A stretch of DNA of 12,397 bases from an uncultured Oscillospiraceae bacterium (GTDB lineage Bacteria; Bacillota_A; Clostridia; Oscillospirales; Oscillospiraceae), in NCBI GenBank assembly GCA_934635515.1, contig CAKTZK010000046.1, positions 1-12,397 of the forward strand, read 5' to 3'. How positions within the stretch are numbered: position 1 is the first letter of the stretch; each line of letters begins with the position of its first letter. The notes beneath the pieces were generated by a model. The model was not told the DNA's origin, searched no databases, and saw only the letters and a list, made by a program, of their open reading frames with translations. A program made the translations under genes and the position numbers. Shown here in pieces: positions 5,965 through 12,359 of this stretch.

Positions 5965-6027
5965 ATGGAGAATGAACGGCGCCGCACAGAGCGCCGATCC
6001 GGCGAAGCAAAAGGTGGTTTTGATTTT

Positions 6028-6261
6028 ATGGCTGACATGATCCATCCTTTCGGAAAGAAAATTCATGACCTGGCTGAGGTGATCCCGGTGAACTGCACCG
6101 GATGCGGTATATGCGCCCTGTGGTGCGTGATGCACTGCATCGACCAGCAGCCGGACGGCATTTACAAGGTCCGCACCGAGGACTGCATCGGCTGCCGGTC
6201 CTGCAAGGTCAACTGCCCCAGCGACGCCATTCACCTATACCGGCCCGAGCAGGAGGTCTGA
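6028..6261 (+). CDS. Small ferredoxin with two [4Fe-4S] motifs
   Basis: This 77-aa protein starts at the ATG at 6028 (MADMIHPFGKK), with AAAGGTGG about 10 bases upstream. An earlier in-frame ATG at 5965 abuts the promoter -10 box and is rejected. Cys23, 26, 29 and 33 form the first cluster motif. They are followed by V rather than the usual proline, and there is an extra Cys37. Cys53, 56, 59 and 63 (CIGCRSCKVNCPSDAI) form a standard second motif. It should be a cytoplasmic electron carrier of the 2[4Fe-4S] type. It shares a promoter with hemW, whose ribosome binding site overlaps its last codons. It may donate electrons to a redox enzyme, possibly the neighbouring radical SAM proteins, but the partner is unproven. 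Confidence 0.85.
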   Translation: MADMIHPFGKKIHDLAEVIPVNCTGCGICALWCVMHCIDQQPDGIYKVRTEDCIGCRSCKVNCPSDAIHLYRPEQEV

Positions 6262-6264
6262 GCG

Positions 6265-7470
6265 ATGAGAAAAACAGCTGTACAAAAGGACCTGCCCCTG
6301 GGCCTGTATATCCACATTCCCTTTTGCCAGAGCAAGTGCGCCTACTGCGACTTCTACTCCCTGCCCGGGGCGGAGGGGCGGATGGACGACTACTGCCGGG
6401 CCCTGGAGCGGCATCTGGCGGAGGTAGCGCCCCAGGCGGACTGCCATAAGGTGGACACGGTATATTTCGGCGGCGGCACCCCCAGCTATCTGGGGGCGGA
6501 TCGGCTGTGCCGCCTGCTGGGCAGTATCAAGAAATTATATAAGGTGGACAAACACGCGGAGATCACCCTGGAGGCCAATCCCGACTCCGCCGGAGACAAG
6601 AGGGCCCTAAAGCGGCTGCGCCGGGCGGGATTCAACCGCATCTCTCTGGGCGTGCAGTCCACGGATGACCAAATGCTGCGGTCCATTGGGCGCATCCACA
6701 CCTGGCAACAGGTGCAGGAGGCCGTGGCAGCGGCCCGGAAGGCAGGATTCAAAAACCTGAGTCTGGACCTGATCTACGGGCTGCCGGGCCAGACCATGGA
6801 GAGCTGGGAAAAGACCCTGTCCGACGCGGTGGGTCTGCACCCGGAGCACCTCTCCTGCTACGGGCTGAAGCTGGAGGAGGGCACCCCGCTGTATGAGCGG
6901 CGTAAAGAGCTGACCTTCCCGGACGAGGACCAGCAGGCGGATATGTACTTATACACGGTGGAGTTTTTAAAGCAGTGCGGCTATGAGCAATATGAGATCT
7001 CCAACTTTGCAAGGCCCGGCTTTGCCTCCCGGCACAACTTAAAATACTGGCTTTTGCAGGAGTACGCCGGTTTCGGGCCCGGGGCTTATTCCGACTTCGG
7101 CAACGTGCGCTACGGCTACGCAAGGGACCTGGAGCGCTATCTGAAGGGGGAGCTGGTGCTCCAGGAGTCGGAGACGGTGGATCCCGACGAGCGGGAGCGG
7201 GAATATCTGATGCTGCGGCTGCGCACCGTGCAGGGGGTGGATCCCCGGGAGTTCGAGTATCGGTTTCGGCAGCGGTTTGCGCCGCTGGCAGAGCTTTTGC
7301 AGCAGTGCGCCCGGGAGGGGCTGGCGGAGCAGGACGAGAAAGGCTGGCACCTAACGGCCAAGGGCTTTTTGGTGAGCAACCGCATCATCGGTCTGCTGCA
7401 GGATGAGCTGGTCCGGGAAAAGACCCGGCGGCTGGAGGCCGCGGCCCGGGGCGACTACCGGGTGGTGTAA
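6265..7470 (+). CDS. hemW: Radical SAM heme chaperone HemW
   Basis: The protein has 401 aa. The start is the ATG at 6265, with AGGAGG 8 bases upstream and overlapping the ferredoxin stop. LYIHIPFCQSKCAYCDF carries the radical SAM cysteines Cys21, 25 and 28. The residue after the third Cys is followed by F, and there is no fourth cysteine as found in HemN, so this is HemW rather than coproporphyrinogen dehydrogenase. GGGTPS at 69-74 binds SAM. EANPDS, ISLGVQS, IYGLPGQT and YEISNFARPG(F) are further family marks, and the C-terminal ~100 residues form the HemN C-terminal domain. HemW binds heme and inserts it into target proteins in the cytoplasm. The length is slightly above the usual ~380 because of a longer C-terminus. 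Confidence 0.92.
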   Translation: MRKTAVQKDLPLGLYIHIPFCQSKCAYCDFYSLPGAEGRMDDYCRALERHLAEVAPQADCHKVDTVYFGGGTPSYLGADRLCRLLGSIKKLYKVDKHAEITLEANPDSAGDKRALKRLRRAGFNRISLGVQSTDDQMLRSIGRIHTWQQVQEAVAAARKAGFKNLSLDLIYGLPGQTMESWEKTLSDAVGLHPEHLSCYGLKLEEGTPLYERRKELTFPDEDQQADMYLYTVEFLKQCGYEQYEISNFARPGFASRHNLKYWLLQEYAGFGPGAYSDFGNVRYGYARDLERYLKGELVLQESETVDPDEREREYLMLRLRTVQGVDPREFEYRFRQRFAPLAELLQQCAREGLAEQDEKGWHLTAKGFLVSNRIIGLLQDELVREKTRRLEAAARGDYRVV

Positions 7471-7484
7471 GCCAAAACAGGCGG

Positions 7485-7501
7485 CGCAACGAATCGTTGC
7501 G
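7485..7501. promoter_or_regulatory. Short palindrome between hemW and the XRE gene
   Basis: CGCAACGA and TCGTTGCG form perfect 8-bp arms around a single A. No T-run follows, so it is a poor terminator. It lies about 20 bases upstream of the -35 of the XRE regulator gene, so it could be an operator for that regulator or a weak 3' hairpin of hemW. Confidence 0.35.
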
Positions 7502-7521
7502 GGAATGTTTGGAGCCGTTGG

Positions 7522-7550
7522 TAGACGGTTTTCGGGGTTTCCTGTATACT
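7522..7550 (+). promoter_or_regulatory. Promoter of the XRE regulator gene
   Basis: TAGACG (7522-7527) is followed after 17 bases by TATACT (7545-7550), which also has a TG extension. The start codon lies 31 bases downstream. Confidence 0.55.
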
Positions 7551-7581
7551 GAACGCATCCCAGAGGAAAGGAGTGTACGCT

Positions 7582-8088
7582 ATGAGTTTTGGCGAGAAGC
7601 TGCAAAAGCTGCGCAAGGCCCAGGGGCTTTCCCAGGAGGAACTGGCGGCCCGGCTCAGCGTAACACGGCAGACCATCAGCAAGTGGGAGCTGGATCAGTC
7701 CACCCCGGAGCTGGGTCTGCTGGCGCAGATCAGCGATATTTTTAGCGTGACCACGGATTATTTAATTAAAACAGAAGAGGGCGATGCCAGCGCAGGCGAA
7801 GAAACTCCCGGCGGGGCGGTACAGCAGGAGCCCCAGGCACGGCTGACGCCGTTTATCGTGCTGCTGTGCGTGGGAATTCTGGGCGTGGCGGTGATTTGGG
7901 CCCCTTTCCTATCGGCAGGGGACTACGAGGTCGTTGACACGAGCGGAAAGGTCCTGTATACCGGATTTATGGCCTATCTCAAAGCAAAAAAAGCAGAGGC
8001 AGTCTTCTTTCTCTGCGCCGGAGCCGCCGCCGTTGGACTGATCGGGCTGATTGCTTCGGCTTTCAAAGAGAGTGATCCGAAGGAATAG
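7582..8088 (+). CDS. XRE-family HTH regulator with two C-terminal membrane segments
   Basis: This 168-aa protein starts at the ATG at 7582 (MSFGEKLQKL), with AAAGGAG 8 bases upstream. A GTG at 7573 in the same frame overlaps that site and is rejected. Residues 4-62 are a typical XRE helix-turn-helix: LRKAQGLSQEELAARLSVTR, QTISKWELDQSTPEL, then IFSVTTDYLI. A short acidic linker follows. Hydrophobic segments at ~89-112 (LTPFIVLLCVGILGVAVIWAP) and ~140-161 (AVFFLCAGAAAVGLIGLI) are probably membrane helices, enclosing a loop of about 27 residues. Membrane-anchored XRE regulators are common in Firmicutes and often control themselves or stress genes. The gene stands alone between its own promoter and terminator. 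The target is unknown. Confidence 0.85.
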   Translation: MSFGEKLQKLRKAQGLSQEELAARLSVTRQTISKWELDQSTPELGLLAQISDIFSVTTDYLIKTEEGDASAGEETPGGAVQQEPQARLTPFIVLLCVGILGVAVIWAPFLSAGDYEVVDTSGKVLYTGFMAYLKAKKAEAVFFLCAGAAAVGLIGLIASAFKESDPKE

Positions 8089-8121
8089 CGGGCAGAATTG
8101 GAAACACGATTTTTTGGGGGG

Positions 8122-8148
8122 ACGCCCGGGTGGGGCGTTTCCTTTTTT
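8122..8148 (+). terminator. Intrinsic terminator of the XRE regulator gene
   Basis: ACGCCC (8122-8127) pairs with GGGCGT (8133-8138), and a T-rich tail ends in six Ts (8143-8148). A wider pairing of GGAAAC (8100-8105) with GTTTCC (8137-8142) is an alternative fold. Confidence 0.75.
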
Positions 8149-8161
8149 GTAAAGAAATTAG

Positions 8162-8193
8162 GGGGGCGGACGACCCCGAGGGCCGCCCCTACG
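8162..8193. repeat. G+C-rich palindromic intergenic element
   Basis: GGGGCGG (8163-8169) and CCGCCCC (8183-8189) flank a middle that itself has CCCC and GGG blocks, ending in CCCCTACG. It has no T-run and lies between two convergent terminators, so it is not needed for termination. It resembles short palindromic repeats dispersed in many gut Clostridia genomes; copy number in this genome is unknown. Confidence 0.4.
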
Positions 8194-8210
8194 AGGGACT
8201 TCTGGAAATG

Positions 8211-8243
8211 AAAAACGCCCCGCCGGGGTAATCGGCGGGGCGT
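8211..8243 (-). terminator. Intrinsic terminator of the gene ending at 8266
   Basis: ACGCCCCGCCG (8215-8225) and CGGCGGGGCGT (8233-8243) are a perfect 11-bp stem with a 7-base loop. On the minus strand five Ts follow, the last base pair included. It lies 23 bases after the stop of the 156-aa gene. Confidence 0.85.
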
Positions 8244-8265
8244 GGGGGATTTCTTATATACTTTT

Positions 8266-8736
8266 TTAGCTGTCGGTGCGGTGGCGCCACTCCAGCTCCT
8301 GGTCCAGGTCATACTTCAGCTTTTTGTTCTCCTCTACCAGCTCATCATAGTGGCGGGACTGGACGTAGTATTTCACGAAGGTGAAGGTGGCCTCGTTAAA
8401 CTCCTCCTCCGTGTATTCCGGCAGGAGCGAGCCGCCCTTGCGGCGCAGGCCCTGGACATTGATGACCACCAGACGGCGGTGCTGCTCAGACAGCTGGAAC
8501 AGCTTCAGCTCCTCCGGCACCTCCAGGCCCAGGTCAAAGGTCTCATTGACGATCTGCAGCAGGCGGGCCTGCTCAGGCTTGGCGGAGACGATAACACCGT
8601 ACTTTTCAAACAGCTTCTTTAAGTAGTCTACGGAGACTTCCTCCCGGGTGATGGTGCCCTTGCCGATGCCGGTGAGCATGGTATTGGACAGATTCAGGCT
8701 GACATAGACCTCCTGACCGGTCTTGGGATAGCTCAT
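8266..8736 (-). CDS. Hypothetical protein, 156 aa, with C-terminal coiled coil
   Basis: The start is the ATG at 8736 (MSYPKTGQEVYVSLNL), with TAGGAGG 7 bases upstream; the frame open before it lacks such a site. I do not recognise the family. It is soluble, with no signal peptide or membrane segment. Residues 30-70 look like mixed helix and strand (EEVSVDYLKKLFEKYGVIV). Residues 86-104 hold a basic stretch HRRLVVINVQGLRRKGG. Residues ~111-150 are helical and charged and end in a probable coiled coil (YDELVEENKKLKYDLDQELE), which suggests self-association. Codon use matches the neighbouring chromosomal genes, so it appears to be resident. It has its own terminator and probably its own promoter. 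Confidence 0.75.
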   Translation of the reverse strand: MSYPKTGQEVYVSLNLSNTMLTGIGKGTITREEVSVDYLKKLFEKYGVIVSAKPEQARLLQIVNETFDLGLEVPEELKLFQLSEQHRRLVVINVQGLRRKGGSLLPEYTEEEFNEATFTFVKYYVQSRHYDELVEENKKLKYDLDQELEWRHRTDS

Positions 8737-8767
8737 ACAGGTACCTCCTAAATGATATGTCCGCATC

Positions 8768-8790
8768 AGGCCGCCGGAAGCGGCCTTTTT
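8768..8790 (+). terminator. Hairpin with T-run between the PflX-like and hypothetical genes
   Basis: AGGCCGC (8768-8774) and GCGGCCT (8780-8786) form a 7-bp stem with a 5-base loop, followed by Ts on the plus strand. Both flanking genes are on the minus strand, where no T-run follows. It would therefore end plus-strand (antisense) transcripts, or act on the minus strand only as a leader hairpin. Confidence 0.45.
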
Positions 8791-8800
8791 CTTGTGCTTT

Positions 8801-8829
8801 TACCGTACCACATTCCGGGCAGGATTGCA
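8801..8829 (-). promoter_or_regulatory. Possible promoter of the 156-aa gene
   Basis: On the minus strand TTGCAA is followed after 17 bases by TACGGT, which has a TG extension. The -10 match is poor. It fits the 117-bp gap before this gene, which has its own terminator. Confidence 0.3.
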
Positions 8830-8853
8830 ACAGAAATTATTCGGCCGGAACTG

Positions 8854-9723
8854 TCAGACCCCGGTAAGGTCAAAGGCCGGGGTATACTCCTCCCGGGCAG
8901 AGGTGCGCTCCTGGGTAAAGCCGCCGGTGATGCCGCAGTTTTCCATGTACGCCGCCGCCGCGCGGTACTCCGCCGCCGTCACATGCCGGGCCAGGCTCCC
9001 CGTCGCTCCGGGCTGAGGGGTGTACTGGCTCATGAGAGACACCAGCACCTCTCCGGGGCGGAAGGTGCGGGCGATCCAGTCCAGGCAGAGGCGGGTATTT
9101 TCCAGGTGGCCGGGGAGCACCAGGTGGCGGATGAGGACGCCCCGCTTGAGCAGTCCGTTCTCCACCACGCAGGGGCCGGTCTGGCGGAACATCTCCCGGA
9201 TGGCGGCTGTGGCCACCGGGAAATAGTCCGGAGCCTGAGACAACTCCCGGGCCAGATCCATCTCGGCGTATTTCAGGTCCGGCAGGTACACCTGGACCTT
9301 GCCGTCTAATTGCCGCAGGGTGTCCACGCTCTCGTAGCCGCCGCAGTTATACACCACCGGCACCGGGAGCGGCGGGTCCAGGGCGGGCAGGAGGAAGGGC
9401 ACAAAATGGGTGGGTGTCACCAGGTCGATGGTGGCGGCGCCCCGGGCGATAAGCTCCTGAAAAATCTCCCGCAGCCGGGAAGCAGACACGGGCCTGCCGA
9501 AGTTTTCCCGGGAAATGGGGGCGTTTTGGCAGTAGGAGCAGCCCAGATTGCAGCCGGAGAAGAACACCGTTCCCGCGCCCCGGGGGCCGCAGAGCACCGG
9601 CTCCTCCCAGGGGTGCAGGGCCGCCCGGGCCACCACCGCCGTGGCGGGCATCCGGCAGAAGCCGCGGCCCTCCCTTTCCGTTCTTTCGGCCCCGCAGCGG
9701 CGGGGACAAAGATTACAGATCAT
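8854..9723 (-). CDS. PflX-like radical SAM protein (putative PFL-activase homologue)
   Basis: This 289-aa protein starts at the ATG at 9723 (MICNLCPRRCG), which overlaps the tdk stop as ATGA, indicating coupled translation. A longer upstream frame would run into tdk and is rejected. Cys3, 6, 10 and 23 give the N-terminal CNLCPRRCG...GFC signature typical of COG1313 (PflX). GTVFFSGCNLGCSYCQN carries the radical SAM cysteines Cys58, 62 and 65. YNCGGYES and VYLPDLKYA further support this group. Relatives are annotated as pyruvate formate-lyase activating-like Fe-S proteins, but the substrate of PflX is not established. It is the last gene of the four-gene operon and no PFL-like glycyl radical enzyme is visible nearby. 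Confidence 0.85.
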   Translation of the reverse strand: MICNLCPRRCGAERTEREGRGFCRMPATAVVARAALHPWEEPVLCGPRGAGTVFFSGCNLGCSYCQNAPISRENFGRPVSASRLREIFQELIARGAATIDLVTPTHFVPFLLPALDPPLPVPVVYNCGGYESVDTLRQLDGKVQVYLPDLKYAEMDLARELSQAPDYFPVATAAIREMFRQTGPCVVENGLLKRGVLIRHLVLPGHLENTRLCLDWIARTFRPGEVLVSLMSQYTPQPGATGSLARHVTAAEYRAAAAYMENCGITGGFTQERTSAREEYTPAFDLTGV

Positions 9724-10307
9724 CCCTTTAAGGGCTTGAAGTCCGGGCCCAGGTCCCCGGCCATCCAGTGACGGCGGCAAAGGCCGATATACTTATCATT
9801 GGCTCCCAGCACCACCTGGGCCCCCTCCTTGACCACATGGCCGTGCTCGTCAAACCGGGCGTTAAAGGCGGCTTTTTTGCCGCACCAGCAGATGGTTTTT
9901 ACCTCCTCCAGCTTATCCGCCAGAACCAGGAGCTGGTAGCTGCCGGGGAAAAGCTCCCCCTTAAAGTCGGCCTTCAGCCCGTAGCAGATAACGGGGATAT
10001 TGCAGTCGTCCACCAGATGCACCAGGTAGTAGACCTCCTCCTTGGTGAGAAACTGGGCCTCGTCCACGATGATGCAGGCGTACTTTTGCAGGTCGCTGTC
10101 GGCCATCTGCTGCATCTCGTGAAAATAGATGCAGGGATGCTCCAGGCCGATGCGGGAGCGGACCATGTGGTCGCCGTCCCGGGTGTCCAGCTGGGGCTTC
10201 ACCAGGAGGGTGTCCTGGCCCCGCTCCTCGTAGTTAAACCGGGCCATGAGGGCGTTGGCGGATTTGCTGGAGCCCATGGCCCCGTATTTAAAGTAAAGCT
10301 GTGCCAT
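9720..10307 (-). CDS. tdk: Thymidine kinase
   Basis: This 195-aa protein phosphorylates thymidine to dTMP using ATP (pyrimidine salvage, cytoplasm). It starts at the ATG at 10307, with AAGGAGA about 9 bases upstream formed by the last codons of mutY. It aligns along its whole length with E. coli Tdk as I recall it: MAQLYFKYGAM, NYEERG, SRIGL, VDEAQFLT (81-88, catalytic Glu83), VICYGLKADFKGELF and TICWCGKKA. Zinc ligands are Cys140, Cys142, Cys177 and His180 (CRRHW). The phosphate loop reads GAMGSSKSA (9-17) instead of the usual NAGKS form, with Ser at the last glycine; I recall similar variants in other Firmicutes. It lies 5 bp after mutY. Confidence 0.93.
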   Translation of the reverse strand: MAQLYFKYGAMGSSKSANALMARFNYEERGQDTLLVKPQLDTRDGDHMVRSRIGLEHPCIYFHEMQQMADSDLQKYACIIVDEAQFLTKEEVYYLVHLVDDCNIPVICYGLKADFKGELFPGSYQLLVLADKLEEVKTICWCGKKAAFNARFDEHGHVVKEGAQVVLGANDKYIGLCRRHWMAGDLGPDFKPLKG

Positions 10308-10312
10308 TTATA

Positions 10313-11368
10313 TTATTCTCCTTCCCATTTTTCCAGGATGCGGTTGGCTTTTTCAAAGGCGGAGGGAATGGCCTTTTGGCGGCGCTGATCCTCCGAATAC
10401 CACGAGAGGTCGCCCGTGCCGGAGACCAAGACGGCGTAGCCCTGCATCTGCCAGCGGACGTGGGTGAAAATGTGGTTAGCCTGCCAGGACTCCGCCCAGT
10501 GCAGGGGCGTGAGGCCCCAGGCGACCAGCTGCCGGGCGGCCTGATCCTCCGTGAGCAGGCCGGGGGCGTTGGGGTACTCCCAAAGGCCCGCCAAGAGGCC
10601 CTTTGGGGGGCGCTGCCCCAGGGCCACGGAGCCGTCCGGGCGGCGCAGGAGGAAAACGGTTTTTTCCTCCAATCGCTTGTCCTTTTTGGGGGCGCGGACC
10701 GGGAGCCGGGCCTGGCTCCCCTCCTTTTCGGCGGTGCAGAGGCCCCGAAGGGGGCAGTCTGGGCAGCGGGGGGCAGGGCCAGGCAGGCACAGGGCCGAGC
10801 CCAGGTCCATGAGGGCTTGGTTGAACGCGCCGGGGCGGTCCGAAGGGACCACCCCGGTCATCCAGCGGGTGATCTCTTTTTTTGTAGACTGCACATCCCG
10901 GTCCCAGCCGGTTATGCGGCTAGCGATGCGCAAAACATTGCCGTCCACCGCCGGGACGGGGAGGCCGAAGGCGATGGAGAGAATGGCTCCGGCGGTATAG
11001 TCCCCGATGCCCGGGAGGGCGACAAGCCCCTTATAGTCTGCCGGAAACGCACCGGCGTAGTCCTCTGCCACTATCCGGGCGGCCTTTTGCAGATTGCGGG
11101 CGCGGCTGTAATAGCCCAGGCCCTCCCAGAGCTTCAGCAGCTCCTCCTCATCGCCCCGGGCCAGGTCCTGCACCGTGGGGTACCGGACCATGAAGCGCTG
11201 AAAGTAGGGCAGCACGGCGGCCACCCGGGTCTGCTGGAGCATGATCTCCGACACCCAGGTGCGGTAGGCGGACACCTCCTCCCGCCAGGGGAGGATGCGT
11301 CGGTTTTCGTCGTACCAGGTCAGAAGGAGGCTGACGATGGCTTGCAATTTTTCAATATTTTGTTCCAT
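10313..11368 (-). CDS. mutY: A/G-specific adenine DNA glycosylase MutY
   Basis: The protein has 351 aa. It removes adenine mispaired with 8-oxoguanine (base excision repair). The start is the ATG at 11368, 3 bp after the previous stop; the ribosome binding site is weak (GAGAT), so coupling is likely. SEIMLQQTRV holds the catalytic Glu41. The helix-hairpin-helix LPGIGDYTAGAI (118-129) is followed by VDGNVLR with Asp142. Cys194, 202, 205 and 211 bind the [4Fe-4S] cluster, with a C-x7-C first spacing rather than x6 as in E. coli. Residues ~230-345 form the NUDIX-like C-terminal domain that recognises 8-oxoG (LGQRPPKGLLAGLWEYPN). The length matches the family. Confidence 0.95.
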   Translation of the reverse strand: MEQNIEKLQAIVSLLLTWYDENRRILPWREEVSAYRTWVSEIMLQQTRVAAVLPYFQRFMVRYPTVQDLARGDEEELLKLWEGLGYYSRARNLQKAARIVAEDYAGAFPADYKGLVALPGIGDYTAGAILSIAFGLPVPAVDGNVLRIASRITGWDRDVQSTKKEITRWMTGVVPSDRPGAFNQALMDLGSALCLPGPAPRCPDCPLRGLCTAEKEGSQARLPVRAPKKDKRLEEKTVFLLRRPDGSVALGQRPPKGLLAGLWEYPNAPGLLTEDQAARQLVAWGLTPLHWAESWQANHIFTHVRWQMQGYAVLVSGTGDLSWYSEDQRRQKAIPSAFEKANRILEKWEGE

Positions 11369-11371
11369 AGC

Positions 11372-12217
11372 TTATCTCAGAAAACGGCGGGCATAGCCGC
11401 AGCGGCGGCACAGGTCCTCGGAGGGCCGGCGGGCGGCAAAGCCTGCGGCCATGGCGGCGGCTCGAGGGCTTCGGAGGATCTCCGGCAGGGTTTGGGTGAA
11501 GAGATTTCCCAGGGCGATGGTGCCCTCGCTATCCAGGCAGCAGGGGGTAACGGTGCCGTCGCACAGCACCGCAAGCTGCCGCGTGAGGCCGTGGCAGAAG
11601 TTGGCCCCGGTCTCCGGGGCGCCCAGGTCCGGCCAGGTAAAGCGCTCCGCCCGCTCCAGGAAAAGATTCGGGGACAGGGTGCGGTTTCCACGGGCGTCTT
11701 GGGGAAGAAGCTCCACATTTTGGCCGATTTGGTCGGAGAGGAGGTGCAAAATTTCGGCGTTGCGGCGCTGGGCGGCGCCTTCGTTCCACAGGCGCAGGGC
11801 GCAGAGAGTACCCTTTTGGGACAGAGGCAGGACCGCGTCCCACATGCCACGCAGGTAAGCGGACATATCGCCGCTTTGTGCGTTGCCCTCGAAGCTGTGG
11901 AGGGAGACGCTGAGCTTGTGAAGGCCCGGGGCGGCGAGAAGGGCATCCTTTTGCTGGGGCAGCAGGGTGCCGTTGGTGACCAGGCAGGTGCGAAAGCCCA
12001 GGCGATGAGCGATGGCAAGCACCTCCGGCAGCTGCGGATGCAGCAGCGGCTCCCCCAAAACATGGAAATACAGATATTTGGTCTCGCCTCGGAGCTTTTG
12101 GGCCAAGGTCTCGAACTCCGACGGAGTCATGGTGCGCAAAGACCGGCGGGTACCATGGCAGAAGTTGCAGGAGAGGTTACAGCGGTTGGTGATCTCGATA
12201 TAGATGCGGTTGCGCAT
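11372..12217 (-). CDS. Radical SAM protein with SPASM-like C-terminus
   Basis: This 281-aa protein starts at the ATG at 12217 with GGAGG 6 bases upstream. IEITNRCNLSCNFCHG carries the radical SAM cysteines Cys13, 17 and 20. YFHVLGEPLLHPQ and CLVTNGTLL are typical of MoaA-like radical SAM enzymes. The C-terminal part has Cys208, 219, 226, 227, 270 and 273 (CDGTVTPCCLD, LCRRC), the pattern of a short SPASM domain binding auxiliary Fe-S clusters. SPASM enzymes often modify peptides or act as sulfatase maturases, but no precursor peptide or sulfatase is seen here. It is the first gene of the operon with mutY, tdk and the PflX-like gene. The substrate is unknown. Confidence 0.88.
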   Translation of the reverse strand: MRNRIYIEITNRCNLSCNFCHGTRRSLRTMTPSEFETLAQKLRGETKYLYFHVLGEPLLHPQLPEVLAIAHRLGFRTCLVTNGTLLPQQKDALLAAPGLHKLSVSLHSFEGNAQSGDMSAYLRGMWDAVLPLSQKGTLCALRLWNEGAAQRRNAEILHLLSDQIGQNVELLPQDARGNRTLSPNLFLERAERFTWPDLGAPETGANFCHGLTRQLAVLCDGTVTPCCLDSEGTIALGNLFTQTLPEILRSPRAAAMAAGFAARRPSEDLCRRCGYARRFLR

Positions 12218-12255
12218 GGTCTTCCTCCCTCTCCCAGGTTTTTTGTGTAAAATTT

Positions 12256-12284
12256 ATTTTATCACATTTTAAGGCAGATGAAAA
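12256..12284 (-). promoter_or_regulatory. Sigma-A promoter of the radical SAM-mutY-tdk-pflX operon
   Basis: On the minus strand TTTTCA (12284-12279) is followed after 17 bases by TAAAAT (12261-12256), in a short AT-rich stretch 38 bases upstream of the start codon. It is the only good promoter before the four tightly spaced genes. Confidence 0.6.
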
Positions 12285-12319
12285 GGGGGAAGAAATGGGG
12301 TTGGGGGACGGAGGTACGG

Positions 12320-12359
12320 ATTGCCACAACCAGTGACATCGGTCACTGGTTGTGGTAAT
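12320..12359. repeat. Long perfect palindrome, probable interspersed intergenic repeat
   Basis: CCACAACCAGTGAC (12324-12337) and GTCACTGGTTGTGG (12342-12355) are perfect 14-bp arms around the loop ATCG. The pairing extends to 18 bp (12320-12359) with one G-T pair. No T-run follows directly (TAATGACAGG; a T-run starts about 10 bases later), so it is not a classical terminator. The outer borders GGATTGCCAC and AATGACA recall palindromic intergenic repeats I have seen in Oscillospiraceae-type genomes, where the central stem varies. Confidence 0.5.

Noticed and set aside
5509..6027. Longer upstream part of the ferredoxin frame
   Set aside because: It is antisense to spoVAC, and its ATG at 5965 touches the -10 box of the promoter. 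The start at 6028 has a good ribosome binding site and gives a normal ferredoxin length.
9347..9709. Alternative minus-strand frame inside the PflX-like gene
   Set aside because: It is a shadow in another frame of a gene with intact radical SAM motifs.
10301..12250. Open plus-strand frame of about 650 codons
   Set aside because: It lies antisense to mutY and the radical SAM gene, which have clear family motifs. The predicted protein is low-complexity Gly/Ala/Arg-rich with no recognisable domain, as expected for a shadow frame in G+C-rich DNA.
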